Source: a bacterium (GTDB lineage Bacteria; Bacillota; Clostridia; Lachnospirales; Lachnospiraceae). Taken from it: 64,000 bases of DNA. The notes below the pieces were generated by a model. The model searched no databases. It had not been told where the DNA came from and saw only the letters and a program-made list of their open reading frames with translations. Below, piece after piece: positions 53,678 to 62,031 of the stretch. Position 1 is the first letter of the stretch; each line of letters opens with the position of its first letter. Where the stretch lies: NCBI GenBank assembly GCA_030524675.1, contig JAUNGE010000005.1:1-64000 (forward strand), given 5' to 3'. Made by a program: the position numbers and the translations under genes.

Positions 53678-54217
53678 TTACTCCCCTTCGCTTAAAAGCA
53701 GCACCATCCGTGCCGATTCCACAATGGTTCTTCCAGTATCCATGCTGGTCTTCTGCAGATAATAGTGGGCGTCCTGTTCTGAGATATGATTGCGTTCCAT
53801 CAGAAGCTGCTTCGCTTTTCGGACCAGTTTTTCCTCCTCCTCGTTGCGAAACTTCGACTTGGGCCGCATTGCCTTCTGATGCTGCTGTGTCAGAAGCTTC
53901 ACCGTGTTCACCAGCTCATATACTTTGAGCGGCATTGCCACTGCCATGATTCCCGCCTCACAGCGGCTGATAATTCTCTCAGAACCTATCAGAAGCAGCG
54001 CAAACCCTTCTGGAAGGTCCTCCTTCAGTTCCGTATAGTACATGTCTGTCAGATGGTAGCCGCTTATCACCAGTCCTCCCGCGAACCTCTCACACTCTGA
54101 GAGCGTCTGCGCGCCGGATGTGCACACAACCATGTCTGAGAACCCATTTCTCTGTAAAATCGTCTCTATTCTTTTTCCGTCCTCTATCTTTGCAAATGTG
54201 ATGATAATTCCTCTCAT
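53678..54217 (-). CDS. ANTAR-domain RNA-binding regulator with degenerate receiver
   Basis: A 179-aa protein with an N-terminal receiver-like fold (MRGIIITFAKIEDGKRIETIL, residues about 1-115), a coiled linker and a C-terminal ANTAR domain (residues about 125-179, RKAKQLLMERNHISEQDAHYYLQ). ANTAR domains bind paired hairpins to prevent termination. The receiver lacks the usual phospho-Asp: its strand 3 reads GLVISGYHLTDM with Gly where Asp is expected. Sitting 20 nt after the glnA-like gene, it probably regulates nitrogen or glutamine genes by antitermination. The ATG has GGGGGAG 4 nt upstream. Confidence 0.9.
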   Translation of the reverse strand: MRGIIITFAKIEDGKRIETILQRNGFSDMVVCTSGAQTLSECERFAGGLVISGYHLTDMYYTELKEDLPEGFALLLIGSERIISRCEAGIMAVAMPLKVYELVNTVKLLTQQHQKAMRPKSKFRNEEEEKLVRKAKQLLMERNHISEQDAHYYLQKTSMDTGRTIVESARMVLLLSEGE

Positions 54218-54237
54218 CGGCTCCCCCTACCCGACTC

Positions 54238-55458
54238 TTACATGCGGTGCAGGTATTCCTCCATCTCCCAGGAAGTAACCTGTCTTTCATAGGTATCCCA
54301 TTCTTTTTCCTTCAGCGCCTGATAGATCTTCACGACGTTTTCTCCCAGAACCGTTTTTACAAAGTTTCCGCCTTTCAGCCGATGAATCGCATCTCCCAGA
54401 TTCTTCGGAAAATGCACTGTCTTTTTCTCTGCTGCTTCCTGAATTCCCAGCACTCCGGCCTCCATGCACAGAGCGAGCACAATATAAGGATTTGCCGTTC
54501 CGTCCGGCGTCAGTATCTCGACAGCTGCCCTGTCTTTCCACGCATTCCAGTTTGTCACCGGAACAACGGGCTGTTTTATCATCTCCGGAATTCCCAGAAC
54601 TCTCTTGTACGAGTTGACAGTTGGATTGGTGAACACTGCAATCTCAGCTGTCCGGTTTGCGATTCCGTTCAGGAAAACATCTCGGATAGATTCGTCCTCC
54701 AGCACATTTTTTCCATCCTTCCACAGCTCCATCTGGATGTGCATGGCCGAACCGTCCACATCCATCTTGGGCTTCGGCATAAATGTGGCGTGCAGGCCAT
54801 GGCGCTTTGCAATCGCGCGCACCGCCATGCGCATGGTCATAATCCGGTCTGCGGCCTCCAGTGCGCCTGCACTCTCAATATCAATCTCATGCTGTCCTGC
54901 GCTCGCCTCATGGTGGGAGGACTCAATCGGAAGTCCCATATCCTTCAGTCCCAGCACCATATCACGCCTTGCATTCTCTCCCAAATCCACCGGACTCACA
55001 TCCAGATACCCTGCCCTCTCATGTGTCAGGTTCGTGGGGAGCCCGTTTTCATCCGTGTGAAACAGGAAGAACTCACATTCAGGCTTTATCACAAAGGTGT
55101 ATCCCGCCTGTTTCATCTTTTTTTCCGTTTTCTTCAAAATTTCTCTGGAACTTCTCTCCCATGGCTTGCCGTTTTCGTCCACAATATCACACAGAAAACG
55201 GGCAACTTTTCCCGTCTGCGGCCTCCAGGGAAGAATGGCAAATGTTTTGCTGTCTGGAATCAGATACAGCTTTCTGCGCTTTCCTTCCAGCACTTCCCCT
55301 TCCACCGGAAACGGATTCGTGAAAACCCTTGCCAGCTGGTCTGCTGTCACGGCAATGTTTTTCAAGTTTCCCAGCAAATCCGTGAACTGTAAGCGGATAA
55401 ACTCCACATCCTCCTCCTGCACCATCTCCATAATCTCTTCCAGACAATACGATTCCAT
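54238..55458 (-). CDS. Divergent glutamine synthetase-like protein
   Basis: A 406-aa type-I GlnA homologue, about 40 aa shorter than Bacillus GlnA. Kept: the N-terminal domain FIRLQFTDLLGNLKNIAV, TGKVARFLCDI, CEFFLFHTDENG, the metal/substrate block SSHHEASAGQHEID, GLHATFMPKPKMDVDGSAMH and NPTVNSYKR. Changed: the Asp-Gly-Ser-Ser loop is now EGEVLEGK; the Arg-rich RIPASRGISTRVEVR segment is largely absent (KDRAAVEIL) and the YEAP flap is not recognisable. ATG 55458 is preceded by GGAGG 5 nt away. It may be a true but altered synthetase, another amide ligase, or a regulatory relative. Followed by the ANTAR gene in the same operon. Confidence 0.85.
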   Translation of the reverse strand: MESYCLEEIMEMVQEEDVEFIRLQFTDLLGNLKNIAVTADQLARVFTNPFPVEGEVLEGKRRKLYLIPDSKTFAILPWRPQTGKVARFLCDIVDENGKPWERSSREILKKTEKKMKQAGYTFVIKPECEFFLFHTDENGLPTNLTHERAGYLDVSPVDLGENARRDMVLGLKDMGLPIESSHHEASAGQHEIDIESAGALEAADRIMTMRMAVRAIAKRHGLHATFMPKPKMDVDGSAMHIQMELWKDGKNVLEDESIRDVFLNGIANRTAEIAVFTNPTVNSYKRVLGIPEMIKQPVVPVTNWNAWKDRAAVEILTPDGTANPYIVLALCMEAGVLGIQEAAEKKTVHFPKNLGDAIHRLKGGNFVKTVLGENVVKIYQALKEKEWDTYERQVTSWEMEEYLHRM

Positions 55459-55513
55459 TCCATCCTCCATTCTATGCAAACTCATGCAAAATTCATGCAT
55501 GAACCCTGACATC

Positions 55514-55773
55514 ATGATGTTGGGGTCAAAAGGTATTTTGACCCCTTTGATACCGGATTGCTTCGCACTACATGCTCCCGCAAGGTCTCCGCTCCGCTCC
55601 GGTCGGCGCCAAACAGGCGTCACTGGCGCCTGGCGCCCTCAAAAACATTCATAATTCGCTCATTTTTCTTTGAAAAATGGCTACTTATTCATGTTTTTGG
55701 CGGGTCCCAAAGTCAAAAATCCTCTTGCAAGCAAGCTTGCATCGGATTTCTGACCTTTTGACCCTGGTATCAT
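55514..55773. mobile_element. 260-bp element with imperfect terminal inverted repeats
   Basis: The left end ATGAT..GGGTCAAAAGGT (55514-55534) and the right end (55753-55773, complementary) match at 17 of 21 positions. Inside are a 10-bp GGGGTCAAAA/TTTTGACCCC hairpin (55522-55545), copy B of the 122-bp repeat, and a GGGTC...AAATCC inverted repeat (55702-55765). It carries no ORF and occupies most of the gltD-glnA gap (55459-55813), in which no gene is seen. MITE-like by structure; mobility is inference. Confidence 0.5.
55564..55686 (-). repeat. 122-bp dispersed repeat, copy B
   Basis: Inverted relative to copy A at 52264-52385, about 89% identical with one single-base gap. It lies within the 260-bp element. 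Here one pairing of the second hairpin is lost (GGCGCC replaces GGCGTC). Confidence 0.85.
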
Positions 55774-55813
55774 ACTATCACTTTCTAAACTGACATGCCA
55801 CATGTATTTTGTA

Positions 55814-57298
55814 TCATTCCAGATTAGTATATCCCATCAAGGAAGCATCCACGGCTTTCGCTGCCTCTCTTCCCTCTCGGATTGCCCATACCACCAGGGA
55901 CTGTCCGCGCCTCATATCGCCTGCACAGAACACACCGTCCACGTTCGTCTCATATCCGTTCTTTGTCTCCACATTTCCTCTCTGTGCCAGCTTCACGCCG
56001 AACGCATCCGCCACATAGCTCTGCGCTCCCAGAAATCCCGCGGCAATCAGCACCACGTCAGCATCCACCATCTGCTCGCTTCCGGCAACCGGAACCATGC
56101 TCATGCGGCCTGTGGCTGCATCCACTTTTCGCTCCACCTTCACCAGCTTCGCCTTTGCGACCTCGCCCTTCTTATTTCCGATAAACTCAGCTACGGTCGT
56201 CTCATACTGTCTCGGGTCTTTTCCAAATACAGCAATCGCTTCCTCCTGGCCGTAATCAGTCTTTTCGATTCTCGGCCACTCCGGCCACGGGTTCGATGCT
56301 GCCCTGCATTTTGGCGGTTTCGGCATCATCTCCAACTGTTTTACGGACTTTGCACCGAGGCGGATTGCCGTGCCCACACAGTCATTTCCTGTATCGCCGC
56401 CGCCAATCACCAGCACATGTTTCCCTTTTACTGGGACATATGTTTTATCTTCCAGAGAGGAATCTAACAGGCTCTTTGTCACACCGCCGAGGAAATCCAC
56501 CGCAAAGTAAATGCCTTTCAGCTCTCTTCCTGCCACGGAAATATCCCTCGGTCTCGATGCGCCGCAGGCAAGAATGATGCGGTCAAACTCCTTCTTCAGC
56601 TCCTCCGCCTTCTTTGTATTGCCCACATCCACGCCGGTCTCAAACACGACGCCCTCCTGCTTCATCAGCTCGACGCGGCGCATCACCACGTCCTTCTCCA
56701 GCTTCATGTTTGGGATGCCGTACATCAAAAGTCCGCCAGCTCTGTCATGGCGCTCAAACACGGTGACGCTGTGTCCTCTCTTATTCAGAAGTTCTGCTGC
56801 TGCCAACCCCGCAGGGCCGCTTCCGATGACTGCCACTTTCTTTTTTGTGCGCACCTTCGGCGGCTTCGGCACAATCAGCCCGCTCTCCCACGCATGGCTC
56901 ACAATCGCATACTCATTTGCCTTTGTCGCTACCGGTTTTCCATTTACATTGCAGGTGCAGGCCGCCTCACAGAGTGCCGGACATACCCTCGATGTAAACT
57001 CTGGAAAACAGTTTGTTTTCTCCAGGCGGTTCCACGCCTCATCCAAATTTCCAAAATATAAAAGGTCATTCCACTCCGGAATCAGATTTCCCAGAGGACA
57101 GCCGGAGGTCATTCCGGCAATCTCGCCGCCATACTGGCAGAACGGCACGCCGCAGTCCATACAGCGCGCGCCCTGCAGTCTCTGCTCCTCGGGCGCGAGA
57201 GGCGTGTGAAATTCATGGAAATGACAGATTCTCTCCTTCGGACTCTCCGAAGCAGCATCCTTTCTGTCATACTCTAAAAAACCAGTTGCTTTTCCCAT
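55814..57298 (-). CDS. gltD: Glutamate synthase, small subunit
   Basis: A 494-aa NADPH-dependent flavoprotein subunit of GOGAT. It has the N-terminal 4Fe-4S domain with CMDCGVPFCQYG, SGCPLGNLIPEWNDL, and the second Cys cluster in SRVCPALCEAACTCNVNG, then the FAD-binding fold KKVAVIGSGPAGLAAAELLNKRG and the NADPH-binding fold HVLVIGGGDTGNDCVGTAIR. It passes electrons from NADPH to the large subunit. AGGAGG precedes the ATG. It follows gltB by 36 nt. Confidence 0.97.
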   Translation of the reverse strand: MGKATGFLEYDRKDAASESPKERICHFHEFHTPLAPEEQRLQGARCMDCGVPFCQYGGEIAGMTSGCPLGNLIPEWNDLLYFGNLDEAWNRLEKTNCFPEFTSRVCPALCEAACTCNVNGKPVATKANEYAIVSHAWESGLIVPKPPKVRTKKKVAVIGSGPAGLAAAELLNKRGHSVTVFERHDRAGGLLMYGIPNMKLEKDVVMRRVELMKQEGVVFETGVDVGNTKKAEELKKEFDRIILACGASRPRDISVAGRELKGIYFAVDFLGGVTKSLLDSSLEDKTYVPVKGKHVLVIGGGDTGNDCVGTAIRLGAKSVKQLEMMPKPPKCRAASNPWPEWPRIEKTDYGQEEAIAVFGKDPRQYETTVAEFIGNKKGEVAKAKLVKVERKVDAATGRMSMVPVAGSEQMVDADVVLIAAGFLGAQSYVADAFGVKLAQRGNVETKNGYETNVDGVFCAGDMRRGQSLVVWAIREGREAAKAVDASLMGYTNLE

Positions 57299-57334
57299 TG
57301 TTCTTCCTCCTGTCTTCCCTTACTCCGCGCCTTC

Positions 57335-60300
57335 TTACACACCGCGTCCGCTCTGGGTTGCTGTGTAAAATGCTTCCACCTCTGCCTGTTCCTTCGTCAG
57401 GCCCTGTGCCTCCAGCTTTGCAGTCAGCTGCAGCACTTTTTTATAGTCATTCGGGATGATTTTCTTAAATTTCGGAAGGCACTGTGCGAAATTCTCCAGG
57501 ACCTGCTTTCCTCTCTCAGAGCCAGTCTCCTTTACATGTTCCTCAATCATCTCTCTCAGTTCTTTTTCATCGTATGGATTTTCCACTTTCTCCACGGAGA
57601 CCATCTCTTTGTTCATGTGCTTATACAGGATGTTCTGTTCATCCAGCACGTACACGATACCGCCGCTCATACCGGCTGCAAAGTTCTTTCCGGTAGCGCC
57701 CAAAATCACGACTCTTCCGCCTGTCATGTACTCGCAGCCGTGGTCTCCGACGCCCTCTACCACTGCACGTGCGCCGGAGTTTCTCACACAGAAGCGCTCG
57801 CCCGCCACGCCATTGATGAAGGCTTTTCCAGACGTTGCGCCGTACAGCGCCACGTTTCCGATAATCATGTTTTTGTCCGCCTCATAGTGCGCGCCTGCTT
57901 TTGGCTTTACCACGAGCTTTCCGCCGGAGAGTCCTTTTCCAAAATAGTCGTTGCTGTCGCCGCAAAGACGAAGCGTCAGACCTTCTGGGATAAAGGCGCC
58001 AAAACTCTGTCCGCCTGCGCCCTCACAGTGCACCACAAAGGTGTCCTCCGCAAGTCCCTTCTTGGTCTTCTTTGTAATCTCCGAGCCAAAGATGGTTCCG
58101 AACGTTCTGTCTGTATTTCCCACACGGACAGAAATTTCTGCCTTCTGTCCTGCCTGCAGCGCCGGACCGAGCTTCTTTAACAGCACAGTCTCATCCAGCG
58201 TTTTCTCCAGCTTAAAGTTATACTCATCTGCCGGACAGAAGTACTGCTTCTCGTTCTGGTATGGATTTGTGAGAATCTTGCTGACATCCACTTTCTGCTC
58301 TATGGAACCGTCCGCGCATGTTTTCTTTCTCAGAAGGTCGTATCTTCCAACCATCTCATTGACGGTTCTCACACCGAGTTTCGCCATATATTCCCGCATT
58401 TCCTGTGCAATGTAGTACATAAAGGTCTCCACGTACTCTGCCTTGCCCTGGAAGCGTTTTCTCAGCTCCGGATTCTGTGTCGCAATGCCCATCGGGCAGG
58501 TATCCAGATTGCAGACACGCATCATCACACATCCGAGCACCACGAGCGGCGCTGTCGCAAATCCGTATTCCTCTGCGCCCAAAAGCGCTGCCACTACCAC
58601 ATCCCGACCGCTCATCAATTTTCCATCTGTCTCAATTTTTACACGGGTTCTCAGGCCATTCTGAAGCAGTGTCTGATGTGTCTCCGCCAGGCCCAGCTCC
58701 CACGGAAGTCCTGCGTGGTGGATGGAGCCGACTGGCGCTGCACCGGTTCCGCCGTCATAACCTGAAATCAGAACCACCTGCGCGCCTGCCTTGGCTACGC
58801 CGGCTGCTACCGTGCCGACACCTGCCTCCGATACCAGCTTTACGGAAATCTTCGCGTCGCGGTTTGCATTCTTCAGGTCGTAGATGAGCTGCGCCAAATC
58901 CTCAATCGAGTAGATATCGTGGTGCGGAGGCGGAGAAATCAGGCTGACTCCTGGTGTGGAATGTCTGGTTTTTGCCACCCATGGGTACACTTTCTTTGCT
59001 GGAAGATGGCCGCCCTCGCCAGGCTTTGCGCCCTGTGCCATCTTAATCTGAATCTCCTTCGCACTCACCAGATAGCGGCTCGTCACGCCGAAACGGCCTG
59101 AAGCCACCTGCTTGATAGCAGAACATGCATCATCCGCCTGGCCTGCCGTGTCAAGGCGCTTCTCGCTCTCGCCGCCCTCACCGGTGTTGGATTTTCCGTG
59201 AATGTGGTTCATCGCCACCGCCAGAGCTGTGTGCGCTTCCTCGGAGATAGAACCGTAGGACATAGCGCCTGTCTTAAAGCGCTTCACAATGCTCTCCACG
59301 CTCTCCACTTCCTCAATCGGCACGCCTTTCTCCGGATATGCAAACTCGAACAGGCTTCGGATATTTCCGACGGATTCCTTGTCAACCTCTCTCGTATATT
59401 CCTGGAACATCTTATAATCTTTCTGCCATACGGATTTTTGCAGCAGGTGGATGGTCTTCGGATTGTAGCGGTGCTCCTCCTTGCCGCTTCTCATCTTGTG
59501 GAATCCCTCACTGTTTAAGGAAGTATCGGTGGAAAGTCCTAGCGGGTCAAACGCTCTGGAGTGCAGGTCATCGACCGTGCGGGAGATATCTTCCAGTGTG
59601 ATGCCTCCGATGCGGCTCACGGTGTTGGTAAAGTATTTATCAATCACTTCTTTGGAGATACCAACTGCCTCAAAAATCTGAGAGCCCTGGTAGGACTGAA
59701 TCGTGGAGATACCCATCTTGGAAGCAATCTTTACGATTCCGCTAAGGACTGCATGTGTGTAGTCCTCAACTGCTGCGTAATAGTCCTTGTCAAGCATCTT
59801 GTTCTGAATCAGGTCACGGATGGTCTCCAGCGCCAGATACGGGTTGATGGCACTCGCACCGTATCCGAGAAGCGCTGCAAAATGATGCACATCTCTCGGC
59901 TCGCCGGACTCCAAAATCAGGGAAAGCGCCGTTCTCTTTCTCGTTTTTACCAGGTGCTGGTGCACAGCGGACACTGCCAAAAGAGACGGAATTGCCACAT
60001 GGTTTTCGTCCACGCCGCGGTCAGACAAAATCAGGATGTTCGCGCCGTCGCGGTACGCCTTATCCACCTCGACAAACAGGTTTTCAATCGCGCGCTCCAG
60101 TTTCATGCTCTTAAAGTAGAGAATCGGAACCACCTCGACCTGGAATCCCTTCACGCGCATATTGCGGATTTTTAAAAGGTCGGTGTCTGTCAGAATCGGG
60201 TTGTGGATTTTTAGTACCTGGCAGTTCTCCGGCTTCTCCTCCAGAAGATTTCCCTCTTTTCCTGAATAAATCGCCGTGGAAGTCACAATCTTTTCACGAA

Positions 60301-61903
60301 TCGCGTCAATCGGCGGGTTTGTCACCTGCGCGAACAGCTGCTTGAAGTAGTGGAACAACGGCTGATACTGTCCGGAGAGAACAGCAAGCGGGGTGTCCGC
60401 GCCCATCGCGCCGATATTCTCCGCGCCGTTTAATGCCATGCTGCGGATGGTCGTTCTGCACTCCTCGTATGTGTAGCCGAACGCTTTTTGCAGGCGCAGA
60501 AGTTCTTCACGTGTGTACTCTGGAATACTCTTGTTCGGAATCTTGATATCCTTTAACTCCAGCAAGCCGCTGTCAAGCCACTCACCATATGGCTGACGGC
60601 TGGCATAGGATTCCTTGATCTCCTCGTCTTTTAAGACAGTGCCCGTTCTTGTATCCACCAGAAGCATTTTTCCAGGATACAGACGCTCTTTTTTCACAAT
60701 CGCCTCTTCCTTCACCGGAAGCACGCCGACCTCCGAAGATAAAATCAGGGTGTCATCTTCCAAAATATAGTATCTCGACGGACGCAGGCCATTTCTGTCA
60801 AGCACCGCTCCCATCACATCACCGTCGGAGAACAGGATGGACGCCGGACCATCCCACGGCTCCATCATCGTCGCATAGTACTGATAGAAATCACGCACTT
60901 CCTGCGGCATCGCATGGTTGTTGTCCCACGGCTCTGGAATCGTAATCATCACGGCGAGCGGCAGGTCCATGCCGTTCATCATCAAAAACTCGAGTGTGTT
61001 ATCCAGCATCGCGGAATCGGAACCATGTGTGTTGATGACTGGAAGGATTTTGTGGAACTCATCATCCAGACAGAGAGACTTCATTGTTTCCTCTCTCGCA
61101 AACATCTTGTCGGCGTTTCCGCGGATGGTGTTAATCTCACCGTTATGGACAATCAGACGGTTCGGATGCGCTCTCTCCCAGCTCGGGTTTGTGTTCGTGC
61201 TAAAACGGGAATGCACAATCGCGATTGCGGACTCATAATCCGGACTCTGCAGATCTGAGAAGAAGGTGCGCAGCTGCCCCACCAAGAACATGCCTTTATA
61301 GACGATGGTCCGGCTGGAGAGGGACACTACATACGTATTCTCGCTGCTCTGCTCAAACACACGGCGCACCACATAGAGGCGTCTGTCAAATGGAAGGCCT
61401 GCTGCCAGATGTTCCGGCTTTTTGATAAATGCCTGCCAGATGGATGGCATACAGGACCTTGCCTTTGTTCCGAGAACATCCGGCACGGTCGGAACCTCTC
61501 TCCATCCCAGAAACTCCAGTCCCTCTTTTTCCACAATAATCTCAAACATCTTCTTCGCCTGGCTGCGCTTTAACTCATTGGCAGGAAAGAAAAACATGCC
61601 GACGCCGTACTCACGCTCATTTCCAAGAGCGATGCCAAGCGGCTCCAGAGCTTTCTTAAAGAAGGTATGTGAAATCTGAAGCAGAATACCGACGCCATCG
61701 CCGGTCTTTCCCTCTGCATCCTTACCTGCACGGTGTTCCAGGTTTTCCACGATTCTCAGGGCATTCTCCACTGTCCTGTGGTCTTTTTTCCCTTTGATGT
61801 TGACAACTGCACCGATACCGCAGTTATCATGCTCAAATGTCTTCTCATACAGCCCCGCCTGGGGCTGCATTCTTTCGTGTGTTTCATATACTGTATCTTT
61901 CAT
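57335..61903 (-). CDS. gltB: Glutamate synthase, large subunit
   Basis: A 1522-aa large GOGAT subunit that makes two glutamate from glutamine and 2-oxoglutarate. The class-II amidotransferase nucleophile is Cys28 in EHDNCGIGAVVN, exposed after removal of a 27-residue propeptide. Other parts: MLLVDTRTG region, FMN barrel with GAKPGEGGHLPAKKVYPWVA and ISPPPHHDIYSIEDL, the 3Fe-4S Cys in MRVCNLDTCPMGIATQNP, and the C-terminal beta-helix with repeated GGxxxG. ATG 61903 follows GGAGGAG by 8 nt; a start 13 codons earlier is less likely. gltD follows; the glnA-like gene lies beyond the 260-bp element. Confidence 0.98.
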   Translation of the reverse strand: MKDTVYETHERMQPQAGLYEKTFEHDNCGIGAVVNIKGKKDHRTVENALRIVENLEHRAGKDAEGKTGDGVGILLQISHTFFKKALEPLGIALGNEREYGVGMFFFPANELKRSQAKKMFEIIVEKEGLEFLGWREVPTVPDVLGTKARSCMPSIWQAFIKKPEHLAAGLPFDRRLYVVRRVFEQSSENTYVVSLSSRTIVYKGMFLVGQLRTFFSDLQSPDYESAIAIVHSRFSTNTNPSWERAHPNRLIVHNGEINTIRGNADKMFAREETMKSLCLDDEFHKILPVINTHGSDSAMLDNTLEFLMMNGMDLPLAVMITIPEPWDNNHAMPQEVRDFYQYYATMMEPWDGPASILFSDGDVMGAVLDRNGLRPSRYYILEDDTLILSSEVGVLPVKEEAIVKKERLYPGKMLLVDTRTGTVLKDEEIKESYASRQPYGEWLDSGLLELKDIKIPNKSIPEYTREELLRLQKAFGYTYEECRTTIRSMALNGAENIGAMGADTPLAVLSGQYQPLFHYFKQLFAQVTNPPIDAIREKIVTSTAIYSGKEGNLLEEKPENCQVLKIHNPILTDTDLLKIRNMRVKGFQVEVVPILYFKSMKLERAIENLFVEVDKAYRDGANILILSDRGVDENHVAIPSLLAVSAVHQHLVKTRKRTALSLILESGEPRDVHHFAALLGYGASAINPYLALETIRDLIQNKMLDKDYYAAVEDYTHAVLSGIVKIASKMGISTIQSYQGSQIFEAVGISKEVIDKYFTNTVSRIGGITLEDISRTVDDLHSRAFDPLGLSTDTSLNSEGFHKMRSGKEEHRYNPKTIHLLQKSVWQKDYKMFQEYTREVDKESVGNIRSLFEFAYPEKGVPIEEVESVESIVKRFKTGAMSYGSISEEAHTALAVAMNHIHGKSNTGEGGESEKRLDTAGQADDACSAIKQVASGRFGVTSRYLVSAKEIQIKMAQGAKPGEGGHLPAKKVYPWVAKTRHSTPGVSLISPPPHHDIYSIEDLAQLIYDLKNANRDAKISVKLVSEAGVGTVAAGVAKAGAQVVLISGYDGGTGAAPVGSIHHAGLPWELGLAETHQTLLQNGLRTRVKIETDGKLMSGRDVVVAALLGAEEYGFATAPLVVLGCVMMRVCNLDTCPMGIATQNPELRKRFQGKAEYVETFMYYIAQEMREYMAKLGVRTVNEMVGRYDLLRKKTCADGSIEQKVDVSKILTNPYQNEKQYFCPADEYNFKLEKTLDETVLLKKLGPALQAGQKAEISVRVGNTDRTFGTIFGSEITKKTKKGLAEDTFVVHCEGAGGQSFGAFIPEGLTLRLCGDSNDYFGKGLSGGKLVVKPKAGAHYEADKNMIIGNVALYGATSGKAFINGVAGERFCVRNSGARAVVEGVGDHGCEYMTGGRVVILGATGKNFAAGMSGGIVYVLDEQNILYKHMNKEMVSVEKVENPYDEKELREMIEEHVKETGSERGKQVLENFAQCLPKFKKIIPNDYKKVLQLTAKLEAQGLTKEQAEVEAFYTATQSGRGV

Positions 61904-62005
61904 AGACAATCTCCTCCATATTTCTTTCTGCATAGCAGCCATATTTCTTTTTTTGGGCTTACAGAATGGCGATTTCTTTTGCTCTTACTTTCATATCATG
62001 TTGGT

Positions 62006-62031
62006 GTCGCCTGAAGGCGACATGTCCGCTA
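62006..62031 (-). repeat. Hairpin after pyrG (GTCGCC palindrome)
   Basis: GTCGCC-TTCA-GGCGAC on the minus strand starts a few nt past the pyrG stop codon. No T-run follows, so it is at best a weak terminator. It shares GCGGACATGTCGCC with repeats at 7020-7050 and 40454-40482. Confidence 0.5.

Noticed and set aside
54247..55392. 381-codon open frame opposite the glnA-like gene
   Set aside because: Antisense shadow, composition rich in His/Gln/Cys; the minus strand has recognisable glutamine synthetase motifs.
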